Positions 41,250-52,255 of a DNA stretch of 64,000 bases are shown piece after piece (the first letter of the stretch is position 1; each line of letters begins with the position of its first letter). The position numbers and the translations under genes were made by a program. The DNA is from Pseudonocardia oroxyli. GTDB lineage: Bacteria; Actinomycetota; Actinomycetes; Mycobacteriales; Pseudonocardiaceae. Below the pieces are notes generated by a model. That model did no database searches and was not told where the DNA came from. It was given only the letters and a program-made list of their open reading frames with translations. The DNA is taken from positions 1 to 64,000 of the forward strand of contig NZ_FNBE01000018.1 of the NCBI RefSeq assembly GCF_900102195.1, read 5' to 3'.

Positions 41250-43189
41250 TTGCGGGCGCAGGCGGGCCAGCTGCCGTAGCCGCCGCGCTGGGCGCGGACC
41301 TTCGTGGCGACCGCGATCTGCTGCTCCCTGGTCGCGGCGTCGGCGCGCGGGGCGTGCGCGGTGCCGCCGAAGTCCTCCCAGGTCGCCTGGCTGAACTGCA
41401 GGCCGCCGTAGTAGCCGTTCCCGGTCGCGATGTCCCAGTCGCCGGAGGACTCGCACGCGGCCAGACGGTCCCAGACGGGGTCGGCGGCGGGCGGTGGGGC
41501 TGCGGCGGGTGGGGTGGTGGGTTCCGGAGCGGGTGGGGTGGTGGGCTCCGGGGTCGGCTCCGTGGCGGGTGGGTCGGCGGATCGGGAGCCGGCGGTCTGG
41601 GCGTCGCCGGCCTGGCTGTCCCTGGCCTGGCTGTCGGTGGCCCGGGTGTCGGTGGCGGGGGTCGTGGGGGTGCCGGGGTCGTCGAGGATCTCGGAGCCGG
41701 GGGCGCCGTAGCCCGCGGCGGCGTCGTCGAGGACGAGGACCCAGTCCCGCTCGTCCCCGGTGCCCGCCGGGGCCTCGAACGCGGCCGTGCCGGTGGCCTG
41801 AACCGGCTCCGGGACCTCCAGGACCTCCCCCGTCCGTGGGTCCACCCACGAGGCCTGCACGGTCTCCGCCGCCAGCATGTCCAGGTCCACGGTCACGTCC
41901 ATGCCCTCGGGTGTGTACGCGACCAGGAACGACCCGTCGGAGGCCACCGCCGCCGACACCCGTGCGTCGCCCTCCAGACCGGATCCGCCGAGGGCCTCGT
42001 CCGCCGGTTCGAGCAGGCGGTAGGGCCGCGATTCCATGACCCGCCGCAGCACGCCGAGCTCCGCGCCGTCTGCACCGTCCGAGCCGTCTGCACCGTCCGA
42101 GCCCTGCTCCCCGGTCGGTCCGGCGTAGGTGGCGCCGGTCGCCCCGCCGAGGGTGGCGCGCCAGGCCTCGGCCCGGACGTCGTGCGCGGTCGTGGTGCCC
42201 GCACCCCCGCAGTCCTCGCCCGCTCGGGGCGGTGTCGCATCGACCACCGGCTCGCCCGACTCCCGGTCCGACGCCCGCGCCCGCGCCCGGGTCGCCGAGT
42301 CCGCGCAGCTGCCCGTCGCGGTGCCGGTGACCTGGCCGGTCGCGCGGTTGTCGGGCTCGTCGGGGTCGCCGTCCGGCGCGCCGGTGCCGTTCCGGGGAGC
42401 TCCGGTCTCGGACGGCGCGGTCCTGGCCTCGCGGGGCGCCGGGTCGGTCGTGGGCTCGGTCGTGGGGTCGGATCCGCGGCCAGTGCTGTCCGCACCACCG
42501 GCACTGACATCCGATCCGCCGCCGGCACCGTCCGATCCGCCGGCACCATCCGATCCGCCGGCGTTGTCGGACTCCCTCGGCGCCCGGCTGGACCTGCTCT
42601 GCACAGGAGCGTCACCCCCACCCGAGCGCAGCCCGTCGACCAGCTCGGACCAGATCTCGGGGCGGCTGCCGTCGTCGTCGGTGAGCCAGACCACCGAGGC
42701 GTCTCCGTAGCGGGCCGCGAGGAAGGTGCCGTAGTCCCGCGCGTTCGACTCGGTGAGCAGGCTCCCGACCTGCGCGGACGCGATCGGGGCGAGCGCCAGC
42801 GTGAGCCCTCGGGACTCGGCCTCGTCGACGATCGTGTCCACGTGGTCCCAGTAGCCGCCCTCGCTCAGGTCGAGCGCGCCGAGGTGCCCGCGGAAGGCCC
42901 GGCCGTCACCCGCCTGCAGCAGCGCGGTCCGCACCACCGTGAAGCCCTGGTCGGCCCGCGTCGCCAGGTAGTCGTCCGCCCCCGGCGCGGACAGGAGGTC
43001 CCACGCCGTGTCGGCCAGCCAGTACAGCGGCGTCCCGTCGGCGTGCGCGAACCATCGACCGTCGACCCGCACCCCGCCCGGTTCCGGCCGCCCCGGGAGC
43101 ACCAGCACCACTCCCACGAGCACGGCGACCACCGCCACGGCGGCCGCGCCGACCCGGACGACCTCTCGAACCCTCCCGAAGACACGCAC
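41231..43189 (-). CDS. Secreted DUF4038 (glycoside-hydrolase-like) protein with C-terminal Rpf-like domain
   Basis: The 652-residue protein starts with a signal or anchor helix (residues 8-32). The DUF4038 segment VDGRWFAHADGTPLYWLADTAWDLL (about 42-66) and HVDTIVDEAESRGLTLALAP follow, then YGTFLAARYGDASVVWLTDDD. A long Gly/Ser/Asp-rich stretch comes next, then a collagen-binding-like module (FLVAYTPEGMDVTVDL...VQASWVDPRTGEV) and a Thr/Pro linker. It ends with a resuscitation-promoting-factor/transglycosylase domain, WDRLAACESSGDWDIATGNGYYGGLQ, that keeps the Rpf catalytic glutamate (CESSGDW). The pairing of a polysaccharide hydrolase-like head with a peptidoglycan-cleaving tail is unusual. 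GTG at 43189 lacks a clear Shine-Dalgarno sequence. Confidence 0.82.
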   Translation of the reverse strand: MRVFGRVREVVRVGAAAVAVVAVLVGVVLVLPGRPEPGGVRVDGRWFAHADGTPLYWLADTAWDLLSAPGADDYLATRADQGFTVVRTALLQAGDGRAFRGHLGALDLSEGGYWDHVDTIVDEAESRGLTLALAPIASAQVGSLLTESNARDYGTFLAARYGDASVVWLTDDDGSRPEIWSELVDGLRSGGGDAPVQSRSSRAPRESDNAGGSDGAGGSDGAGGGSDVSAGGADSTGRGSDPTTEPTTDPAPREARTAPSETGAPRNGTGAPDGDPDEPDNRATGQVTGTATGSCADSATRARARASDRESGEPVVDATPPRAGEDCGGAGTTTAHDVRAEAWRATLGGATGATYAGPTGEQGSDGADGSDGADGAELGVLRRVMESRPYRLLEPADEALGGSGLEGDARVSAAVASDGSFLVAYTPEGMDVTVDLDMLAAETVQASWVDPRTGEVLEVPEPVQATGTAAFEAPAGTGDERDWVLVLDDAAAGYGAPGSEILDDPGTPTTPATDTRATDSQARDSQAGDAQTAGSRSADPPATEPTPEPTTPPAPEPTTPPAAAPPPAADPVWDRLAACESSGDWDIATGNGYYGGLQFSQATWEDFGGTAHAPRADAATREQQIAVATKVRAQRGGYGSWPACARKLGLPR

Positions 43190-43382
43190 GGGGCGGACCG
43201 TCGCACCATCGCGGCCCGCCCGCGGCGGAACGCGGGGGAACCGTTCACGACTGCGAACGCCGCCGCGACGCCGAGATCCCGCGTGCGAGCGGGTGATCTT
43301 CTACACCGTTTCGTGTCGAAATCATCATTCGAGGAGCACACTGTGAACGCACCGGAAAAGCGACTCAGCGGAGGGCAGAGCG

Positions 43383-43817
43383 ATGAAGATTGCCGACATC
43401 CTCGACACCAAGGGACGGACCGTGCACACGATCCTCCCGTACGCCACCGTCACGGACGCGGTGCGCCGCCTGGAGGTCCTCGGGATCGGCGCGCTGGTGG
43501 TGTGCGACACCGAGCACCGGCTCGTCGGCATCCTCTCCGAGCGCGACCTGATCCGCGAGCTCGCGCAGCGCGGCCCGGAGCTGCTCACGCAGCCGATCTC
43601 CGAGGTCATGACCAGGAAGGTCGCCACGGCGCGCCCCGCGGACGAGCTCACCTCGGCGATGGCCCGGATGACCAGCGGCCGCTACCGCCACCTGCCGGTG
43701 CTCGACGGTGGACGGCTCGTCGGCATGGTCTCGATCGGCGACCTGGTCAAGGCCCGCCTGCGCGACATGGAACTGCAGACGGGCGTGCTCCGCGACGCCG
43801 TGATCGCCGCGCACTGA
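43383..43817 (+). CDS. CBS-domain pair protein
   Basis: The 144-residue protein consists of two CBS domains: HTILPYATVTDAVRRLEVLGIGALVV with LVGILSERDLIREL, then VATARPADELTSAMARMTSGRYRHLPVLD with LVGMVSIGDLVKARL. The ERDL and GDLV ends are typical adenosine-nucleotide binding sites. Such stand-alone proteins sense energy state in actinobacteria. GGAGGG precedes the ATG at 43383. The 193-base upstream interval holds no other gene that I could support. Confidence 0.9.
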   Translation: MKIADILDTKGRTVHTILPYATVTDAVRRLEVLGIGALVVCDTEHRLVGILSERDLIRELAQRGPELLTQPISEVMTRKVATARPADELTSAMARMTSGRYRHLPVLDGGRLVGMVSIGDLVKARLRDMELQTGVLRDAVIAAH

Positions 43818-43833
43818 ATCACCGAAACCACTC

Positions 43834-43863
43834 GAACCGCCCTTTCGCGAGAAAGGGCGGTTC
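43834..43863. terminator. Stem-loop with GCGA tetraloop between convergent genes
   Basis: Bases 43834-43846 pair perfectly with 43851-43863 (13-base stem, GCGA loop). The stem is AT-rich at one end (CTTTC/GAAAG) and lies between the convergent CBS and nitroreductase-like genes. Confidence 0.85.
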
Positions 43864-43869
43864 GCCGGA

Positions 43870-44487
43870 TCAGTAGTCGAAATCCGGATCCTCGGTACGG
43901 GTGCGCTTGAGCTCGAAGAAATGCGGCCAACCGGCCAGCAGGCGGGCGCCGTCGAAGACCTTCCCGGCCTCCTCGCCGTGCGGCACCTTGGAGATGACGG
44001 GCCCGAAGTAGGCCACGCCGTCGACGTGCAGCACCGGGGTGCCCACGTCCATGCCGACGGGGTCCATGCCCGCGTGGTGCTCGGTGTTCAGCTTCTCGTC
44101 CCACTCGGTGGAGGTGGCGGCCTCGGCCAGCTCGGCGGGCAGGTCCTGCTCGGCGAGCGCCTCCTTGATCACGACGTCGAAGTCCTTGTTGCCGCCGTTG
44201 TGGATCCGCTCCCCCATCGCCCCGTAGAGCGGGCGGACGACCTCGCGGCCGTGGCCCTCGGCGGCGGCGATCAGGACCCGCACCGGACCCCAGGCCTTCT
44301 TCATCATCTCCTGGTACTGCTCGGGCAGGTCCCGGCCCGCGTTGAGCACGGCGAGGCTCATCACGTGGAAGTCCAGGTCCAGGTCCCGAACCTGCTCGAC
44401 CTCGAGGATCCACCGCGAGGTGAGCCAGGCCCAGGGACACAGCGGGTCGACCCAGATGTCGACCTTGGTCCGGTCGGTGCTGGTCAC
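43870..44487 (-). CDS. Mycothiol-dependent nitroreductase (Rv2466c)-like DsbA-family protein
   Basis: The 205-residue protein is similar throughout to M. tuberculosis Rv2466c: WVDPLCPWAWLTSRWILEVEQV, FHVMSLAVLN, EQYQEMMKKAWGPVRV, NTEHHAGMDPVGMDVGTPVLHVDG, and FFELKRTRTEDPDFD. The thioredoxin-fold active site here reads CPWA, whereas the mycobacterial protein, as I recall it, has CPWC, so the resolving cysteine is missing. This fits a monothiol mechanism with mycothiol. The GTG at 44487 has GGAG five bases upstream. It is divergent from pepN, the same order as Rv2466c-Rv2467 in M. tuberculosis. Confidence 0.88.
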   Translation of the reverse strand: MTSTDRTKVDIWVDPLCPWAWLTSRWILEVEQVRDLDLDFHVMSLAVLNAGRDLPEQYQEMMKKAWGPVRVLIAAAEGHGREVVRPLYGAMGERIHNGGNKDFDVVIKEALAEQDLPAELAEAATSTEWDEKLNTEHHAGMDPVGMDVGTPVLHVDGVAYFGPVISKVPHGEEAGKVFDGARLLAGWPHFFELKRTRTEDPDFDY

Positions 44488-44612
44488 AGGCACTCCGTTC
44501 GTCGTCCTAGAACGCCCAACCGGCGCCGCCCCGGCCGTGTTCCCGCACGGCCGGGAAAGACCTCGCCGCCCGTGATTGGATGCGGGAAGCACCCTCGGAC
44601 CGGAAGGACCAC

Positions 44613-47144
<2,532 letters not shown>

Positions 47145-47150
<6 letters not shown>

Positions 47151-47207
47151 CGGGGTCGTCCGGGCCGCGGCGGGGTCTCCTGACGGGGTCGTCCGGGCCG
47201 CGGCGGG
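47145..47207 (+). repeat. Tandem duplication of 30 bp at 3' end of pepN
   Basis: A 30-base unit starting TCCTGACGGGG occurs at 47145-47174 and again at 47178-47207 (33-base period). The first copy includes the last codon and stop of pepN. The duplicated segment is GC-rich and may form part of the transcript end. Confidence 0.8.
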
Positions 47208-47303
47208 ACCTCCCGTCGCGGCCCGGGCGCGTGTGCGGTGCGACACCGCACGTCACTCGGTTCAGTGGTGATTCGCGGCGCGCCGCTTGGGATGCTTGAT
47301 CAC

Positions 47304-47966
47304 GTGACGAGTGCCCGCCCGTTCACCCCTGAGATCCCACCCACCCTCCGAGTCCCCGCCCTGCTGCTCATCGCGCTCGCCGTCGCGGTGTTCGGCGTCG
47401 GTGCCGCGGCCTATGCGGGCAGCACCGGGAACGGCGCCCTGGACCTGCACACCGAGTCCCTGGTCGCGGGCGCGACCCGCCCGCACGAGCACCTGTTCCG
47501 GGTGCTCACGGCCTTCGGGTCCCCGCCGACGGTGGTCGCGGGCGCGTTCGGCCTCGCGGCCGTCTGCCTCGCGCTGCACCGACGGCGGCTGGCCGTGGTC
47601 GCCGTCGTCGGGCCGGGGCTGACCGGCGTGGCGACGACCCTGCTCAAACCGGCGATCGGCCGGACCACCGAGTTCGGTGGCTTCGCCTACCCCAGCGGCC
47701 ACACCGGCGGCGCCACGGCGATCGCCGTGGCCGTGGCGTTGCTGCTGGTCAGCCTGGTGCGTCCGGGCCGCACGACCGGCACCGCGCTGATCGTGACCCT
47801 CGCGCTCGTCGCGGGCGGCGGCATCGGCGTCGCCCTGGTCGCGACGGACGCCCACTACCCCACCGACACCGTCGGCGGGTTCTGCGCCGCGGTCGCCCTG
47901 GTCCTGGGCACGGCGCTGGCGCTGGAGTGGGCCGCCGCCCGCCGCCGGGCACGCGCCACCGGCTGA
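47304..47966 (+). CDS. PAP2-family membrane phosphatase (first of tandem pair)
   Basis: The 220-residue protein has about six membrane helices and the PAP2 signature in three parts: KPAIGRT, AYPSGHTGG and DAHYPTDTVGG, which holds the catalytic histidine. Members dephosphorylate lipid phosphates such as undecaprenyl pyrophosphate. GTG at 47304 is chosen because the paralogue downstream has its GTG in the same position relative to the first helix and to a -10-like hexamer. An ATG at 47292 is the alternative. It lies 47 bases upstream of the paralogue. Confidence 0.85.
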   Translation: MTSARPFTPEIPPTLRVPALLLIALAVAVFGVGAAAYAGSTGNGALDLHTESLVAGATRPHEHLFRVLTAFGSPPTVVAGAFGLAAVCLALHRRRLAVVAVVGPGLTGVATTLLKPAIGRTTEFGGFAYPSGHTGGATAIAVAVALLLVSLVRPGRTTGTALIVTLALVAGGGIGVALVATDAHYPTDTVGGFCAAVALVLGTALALEWAAARRRARATG

Positions 47967-48000
47967 GATCACGACCGGCGGGGCCCGGCGGCGACGTCGC

Positions 48001-48006
48001 TATCCT
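48001..48006 (+). promoter_or_regulatory. Leaderless-type -10 box TATCCT
   Basis: TATCCT ends seven bases before the GTG at 48014, and no Shine-Dalgarno sequence is present. Confidence 0.5.
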
Positions 48007-48013
48007 CGAACGG

Positions 48014-48718
48014 GTGACGACGACCCGGGGAACCGCAGGTGGCCGCCCCGCCACGGACGGTCGCCGCCAGGCGTTCGCGGCGCTCGCGCTCGCCGCGGCG
48101 GCCGTGGTCGTGGCGCTGGGCGTGCACGTGGCGGGCGGGTCCGCCGCGGGCCGGGTCGACGGCCGCGTCACGGCCGCGGTCGACACGCTCACGTCACCGC
48201 ACGTGTGGACGGTGCGCGAGCTGACCACGTTCGGGTCTCCGCCCTTCGTCGTGGCCGCGGCACTCGTCCTCGCGGTGGTCGCCCTGGCGCTGCGGGAGCG
48301 TCTCCTCGCGCTGCTCGCGCTCGCCGGGCCGGGGCTCACCGGCCTCACGATCATGGCGATGAAACCGGTGGTCGGGCGGACGCTGGGCGCGGACGGCGGC
48401 CACGCCTACCCGAGCGGTCACACCGGAGGCGCCACGTCCGTCGCACTCGTGGTCGGCCTGCTGCTGCTCAGCAGGCTGCGGGTGTCCACCGGGGTCGCCG
48501 TCGCGGCCCTCCTCGCGTTCGCCCTGGTCGCCGGCGGTGTCGTCGGCGGCGGCATGGTCGCGATCGGGGCGCACTACCCGACGGACACGATCGGCGGGTT
48601 CGGCACGGCCGTCGCGGTGGTGCTGGGCCTCGCCGCCGTCGCGGACCTCGTGGCCGAACGGCTCCGGACACGGACCGAGGGCCCCGCTGGGGAAGCGGGG
48701 CCCTCGGCTCGTCCGTGA
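48014..48718 (+). CDS. PAP2-family membrane phosphatase (second of tandem pair)
   Basis: The 234-residue protein repeats the plan of its neighbour: several membrane helices, the segment VRELTTFGSPPFVV, and KPVVGRT, AYPSGHTGG and GAHYPTDTIGGF with the PAP2 catalytic residues. The two are clearly paralogous by their shared FGSPP and PGLTG blocks. A separate leaderless-type -10 box suggests it can be transcribed alone. Lipid-phosphate or undecaprenyl-pyrophosphate phosphatase activity is likely but the substrate is not fixed by sequence. Confidence 0.88.
   Translation: MTTTRGTAGGRPATDGRRQAFAALALAAAAVVVALGVHVAGGSAAGRVDGRVTAAVDTLTSPHVWTVRELTTFGSPPFVVAAALVLAVVALALRERLLALLALAGPGLTGLTIMAMKPVVGRTLGADGGHAYPSGHTGGATSVALVVGLLLLSRLRVSTGVAVAALLAFALVAGGVVGGGMVAIGAHYPTDTIGGFGTAVAVVLGLAAVADLVAERLRTRTEGPAGEAGPSARP
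48675..48707. terminator. 14-bp GC-rich hairpin at convergent gene ends
   Basis: Bases 48675-48688 pair perfectly with 48694-48707 around a five-base loop. The stem lies within the last codons of the second PAP2 gene and 27 bases from the stop of the convergent Cys-rich gene, so it probably terminates both. Confidence 0.8.
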
Positions 48719-48733
48719 CTCGGACGCGGTGGG

Positions 48734-49078
48734 TCAGCGGCGGAACAGCCGGGCCAGCAGGCCCTTCTTCGGCTCGTCGCCGGTCGCGTCCCGGTAGTGC
48801 TCGCACACCGCGACGCCGCAGGCGCCGCAGTCGTCACCGGCGCGGTAGTGCTCGTGGGCCTCCGCCGCGTGCCCGCACACACAGGTCCCCGGTAGGGCCT
48901 GGACCGGCGGCGGGGGCGCCACCGGCGGTGCGGTCGGGGCGCTCGCGAGGTTCTGCTCGGGAGCGCGCTGGGCGGGGACCGTGATGTCCTCGATCGAGGG
49001 CAGACCCGTGGGCGGGGTCAGCACCGACGAGACGGACCCCTGGGTCTTGCGCGGACGGGGGGTGTCCGTGTCACCCAT
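48734..49078 (-). CDS. Pro-rich protein with C-terminal Cys cluster
   Basis: The 114-residue protein has a disordered Pro/Thr/Ala-rich first half. A Cys/His cluster follows, CVCGHAAEAHEHYRAGDDCGACGVAVCEHY, which could form a zinc-binding knuckle pair, and the tail is basic (KKGLLARLFRR). No named family is recognised. A strong AAGGAGG precedes the ATG at 49078, supporting real and efficient translation. Confidence 0.7.
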   Translation of the reverse strand: MGDTDTPRPRKTQGSVSSVLTPPTGLPSIEDITVPAQRAPEQNLASAPTAPPVAPPPPVQALPGTCVCGHAAEAHEHYRAGDDCGACGVAVCEHYRDATGDEPKKGLLARLFRR

Positions 49079-49204
49079 TCGGGATCCCTCCTTTCTGCCG
49101 ACCGGCCCCCCACAAGGGGCCGGAGTGCGCACAGTATGTCGTGATCGGACCCATTGCGTCATCACCGAGATCGGTGAGACGTTCGACGGCGCGTGAAGTT
49201 GCGC

Positions 49205-50764
49205 CTACGGTGCGATCGCGTCGGCAGCCGGTCGTTCGGCGTCGACGGCCGGGATCGACAGGCGGGCCGCACAGCCCCGCGGGTCCTCCACGGTGCGCAG
49301 GCTCAGGGACCCTCCCTGGCCTTCGGCGAGCTCCCGGCTGATGTGCAGCCCGAGCCCGGAGCCGCCTGCTCGCGGGTCGTGCACCCCGCGCACCAGGACG
49401 ATTCCCTCACGGCCCGGAGGCAGCCCCGGTCCGTGGTCCCGCACCTCGATCACCACCGTGTCCTGCTCCGAGAACGCCCGGACCAGGACCGGAGTTCCGG
49501 CGGCGTGGCGTTCACAGTTGGTCAACAGGTTCGTGACGATCTGCGCGACAACCGCGGAGTCCCCCCGGGCGTGCAGCCCGTCGGGGACCTCCAGGCGCAC
49601 GTCCCGCCCCTGGGCCCGCTGCAGCTCGACCAGCCCGGCGAGCATGGGTTCGACGAGGTAGTCCTCGGCGTCCGTCGCCCCCGCGAGGGCCGCCAGCCGC
49701 TCCGGGTCGGTGGTGGACTCCAGGATCGTGTGCAGCCTGCCCAGCTCGGCCAGCACGGCGCCGCGCAGGCGCTCCTGGTCCGGCCCGTCGACCTCCGCGG
49801 ACAGCAGGTGCGTGATGCCGGCCAGCCCGGCGAGCCCGTTGCGCAGCTCGTGGTTGCGTTCGGCGGTGTGCGCGGCCGCGCGCTCCATGTGCAGCGCCGC
49901 GACCGCGAGCTCCTCCTGCTGCACGAAGTTCTCCTCCTGCAGGCGGCGGACGCCCCGCCCCACGATCTGCAGCAGCCCCACCAGCACCACGACGAGCCCG
50001 ACCAGCCGCAGCGCGGGGAAGACAAGGTCGGTCGCCGGGACGCGCGCGCCGTTCGCGGTCCGGTAGAGCTGAGCGCCCGCGAGGACGACGAGCCCCAGCC
50101 CCGCCCGCAGCCGCGGCCCGCTCTGCCTGCGCGCGGCGTCGACCACGCCGAGCACGGCCGCGGCGGCCCACCCGATCACCAGGACCGTGGTGTAGACCGG
50201 CCCGGTCAGGACCTCGGTGAACGGGCCCAGGTCCGGCACCACGAACAGAGCGAGCAGCGACGCGCCGCCGCCCACGAGCATGATCAGCCAGCCGCCCCAG
50301 GCCCCCATGCGGCGCGGCGCGCGCAGCGCGAACACGAGCAGCACGAGCGCCGTGGCGTAGGCGAGCATCCGGGACACCCGCGCGGCGGTCGACTCCGCCG
50401 TCCCGAGCGCGGTCCACGGCAGCACCACCACGCAGTAGAGGACGAGCGCGGCGGCGAGCCACGCCAGCCGGGCCTCGCCGAGCACCCGCGACCCGATCAG
50501 GGCGAGGATGGCGGTGGCCGCGCCGACGCCCGCCGCGACCAGCGTCAGGAGGTCGACCACGAACTCCTCGTGCACCCAGTCCAGGATCCGCTGGCTCGAC
50601 GCCAACACCACGACGCCTGTGCACAGCACGACCAGCGCACCCACGTCGATGCCCATCCGCGAGGTGAAGCGCGCGCGGCGCAGCCTGCCCACCGCGCTGG
50701 TGACCCCCGTGGCCATGTGGTCGGAGACCCCCCTCCGCGACCCACCACCCGGCCGGCCGTTCAT
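49205..50764 (-). CDS. Membrane sensor histidine kinase
   Basis: The 519-residue protein has seven or eight membrane helices in residues 38-275. The dimerisation helix AERNHELRNGLAGLAGITHLL (histidine near 312) and a GHKL ATPase domain follow: LLTNCERHA (N box), VRDHGPGLPPG (G1) and GGSGLGLHISRELAEG (G2). The NHELRN phosphoacceptor box is closer to SpoOB-like or class-specific variants than to the canonical HisKA. It forms a pair with the response regulator 92 bases upstream on the same strand. The signal is unknown, and the multi-helix sensor suggests a membrane or lipid cue. Confidence 0.88.
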   Translation of the reverse strand: MNGRPGGGSRRGVSDHMATGVTSAVGRLRRARFTSRMGIDVGALVVLCTGVVVLASSQRILDWVHEEFVVDLLTLVAAGVGAATAILALIGSRVLGEARLAWLAAALVLYCVVVLPWTALGTAESTAARVSRMLAYATALVLLVFALRAPRRMGAWGGWLIMLVGGGASLLALFVVPDLGPFTEVLTGPVYTTVLVIGWAAAAVLGVVDAARRQSGPRLRAGLGLVVLAGAQLYRTANGARVPATDLVFPALRLVGLVVVLVGLLQIVGRGVRRLQEENFVQQEELAVAALHMERAAAHTAERNHELRNGLAGLAGITHLLSAEVDGPDQERLRGAVLAELGRLHTILESTTDPERLAALAGATDAEDYLVEPMLAGLVELQRAQGRDVRLEVPDGLHARGDSAVVAQIVTNLLTNCERHAAGTPVLVRAFSEQDTVVIEVRDHGPGLPPGREGIVLVRGVHDPRAGGSGLGLHISRELAEGQGGSLSLRTVEDPRGCAARLSIPAVDAERPAADAIAP

Positions 50765-50856
50765 CCATCTTAGGGATGTGCCACGACCGTCGACAGCGGA
50801 CGATGGACCTCAACCGAACGGCTGCGGGGCGTTCACCCGACACCGCCGTGCGCGGA

Positions 50857-51564
50857 TCAGCCGCCGGTGGCCTGCCGGTAGAGGGCCACGGCCTCGAGCT
50901 GCGAGCCCACCTCGAGCTTGGTCAGCACGGCCCTGATCTGGGTGCGCACGGTCGCCAGCGACACCACGAAGTGGTCCGCCACGGCCTGGGCGCGCCTGCC
51001 CCTGGCCAGCTCGGCCAGCACCTCGCGCTCCCGCTGGGTCAACCGGCCGAGCTTCTCGGCCAGGTCCCGGCGCTCGGCGGTGCGTCTTCGGGACACGTCG
51101 ATGAACTTGCGCCTGCGGTCCTCCGACATCACCGGGCGGCCCGCGACGGCCGCCCGCACCGCGGCGAGCAGGGTGGGGAACGGGGCGTTCTTCGGCACCC
51201 AGGCCAGGGCGCCCGCGTCGAGCGCGGAGCCGATCCGGGCGGGGTCGGCGCTGCCGGAGAGGACGAGGATCTGCCACCCGGCCTGCCGCAGCGGCCCGAC
51301 GAGCTCGACGCCGTCGATCCGGTTGCCCTCCGCGTCCCGCCCGAGGTCGAGGTCCAGGAGCGCGAGACCGGCGGGTACCCGCCCCGCCTCCGCGAGGATC
51401 CCCCGCTCGGCCGCGGGCCGGATCCGGCCGGCCTCGATGCCCTCCTTCTCGAGGCTCATCACCAGCGAGGTCGCCACGAGCTCGTGATCGTCCACCACGA
51501 TCACGGGCACCGGAGGGCGCCGGAGCGTCCGCTCCGGCTCACGCGGCGAGATCGGTTCACTCAT
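50857..51564 (-). CDS. LuxR/NarL-family response regulator
   Basis: The 235-residue protein has a receiver domain with VIVVDDHELVATSL, the phospho-acceptor in LALLDLDLG and the conserved lysine in WVPKNAP. A C-terminal LuxR helix-turn-helix follows: LTQREREVLAELARGRRAQAVADHFVVSLATVRTQI. It is transcribed with the histidine kinase downstream, its likely partner. The ATG at 51564 is the first in-frame start. The 205 bases upstream hold no other gene that I can support. Confidence 0.92.
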   Translation of the reverse strand: MSEPISPREPERTLRRPPVPVIVVDDHELVATSLVMSLEKEGIEAGRIRPAAERGILAEAGRVPAGLALLDLDLGRDAEGNRIDGVELVGPLRQAGWQILVLSGSADPARIGSALDAGALAWVPKNAPFPTLLAAVRAAVAGRPVMSEDRRRKFIDVSRRRTAERRDLAEKLGRLTQREREVLAELARGRRAQAVADHFVVSLATVRTQIRAVLTKLEVGSQLEAVALYRQATGG

Positions 51565-51769
51565 GGGCGATGCGAGGGCTTCCGCTGCGGGGCCGACGAC
51601 CGGTCACGTACCTGCAACGACCCGCCGCGGCGAACGACGCGTACTGCTCACCGTGACGGAACCACTGCACCTTGCCCACATGCTTACACCATATGGCTGA
51701 CCGCACCCAACCATCACGCATGTTTGCCGGATGGAGCGGGCGAACTCGCCCGAAAGGGGCAACCCCGCT

Positions 51770-52255
51770 CTAGCGGCGGTGGCCCGCCTGGTCGGCCAGC
51801 ATCCGCAGCCCGCTGAGCAGTCCGCCGAACAGGTCGCTCTCCTTGAACGAGGCCACCATGCTCATGACGGCGAGCTTCGCGCCCCGGTCCGGCAGCCGCA
51901 GCTTCGCCTCGGGACCGGTCACGACCTCGACCAGGCGCTGCCCCGGGCTCACGGCCACGAGCACCGCGGTGTCCGACGGGTCCAGCGAGGCCTGGTACTC
52001 CGCCGCGGCGGCCTCGGGGTCGCCGCCCAGGTCGCCCAGGTAGATGGCGAAGAACAGCCCGGTGTCGCGGCTCGCCAGGGTCAGCGCCTCGTCCAGCCGG
52101 GACAGCTGCTCGGTGCTGAACGGCGGCTTCCCCGTGGTGTCCGGCTCGGTGAAGACCTCGGCGGCGGAGACCCGCCCGGACCCGGTGACGACCGCGCCCT
52201 CGGGCAGGTCCTCGGGGTCGACGGTGGCGACGGCTCCGTGATTACCAGTGGCCAC
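51770..52255 (-). CDS. DUF5130 family protein
   Basis: The 161-residue protein contains SAAEVFTEPDTTGKPPFSTEQLSRLDEAL, GLFFAIYLGDLGGDPEAAAAEY and VSPGQRLVEVVTG, as in the actinobacterial DUF5130 proteins (TPM-like fold). The function is unknown. GTG at 52255 follows GGGGGAG and lies 14 bases inside the end of ctaJ, so the two are co-translated. The link to ctaJ suggests an envelope or respiratory role, inferred only. Confidence 0.8.
   Translation of the reverse strand: MATGNHGAVATVDPEDLPEGAVVTGSGRVSAAEVFTEPDTTGKPPFSTEQLSRLDEALTLASRDTGLFFAIYLGDLGGDPEAAAAEYQASLDPSDTAVLVAVSPGQRLVEVVTGPEAKLRLPDRGAKLAVMSMVASFKESDLFGGLLSGLRMLADQAGHRR

Noticed and set aside
43342..43382. Short upstream coding leader starting at a GTG before the CBS gene
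   Set aside because: A GAGGAG precedes the GTG, but the frame runs on out of register through the CBS gene with no protein-like character.
41069..43876. 935-codon forward frame opposite the Rpf-domain gene
   Set aside because: The reverse strand encodes signal peptide, DUF4038 and Rpf blocks in register. The forward product is Gly/Arg-rich shadow sequence.
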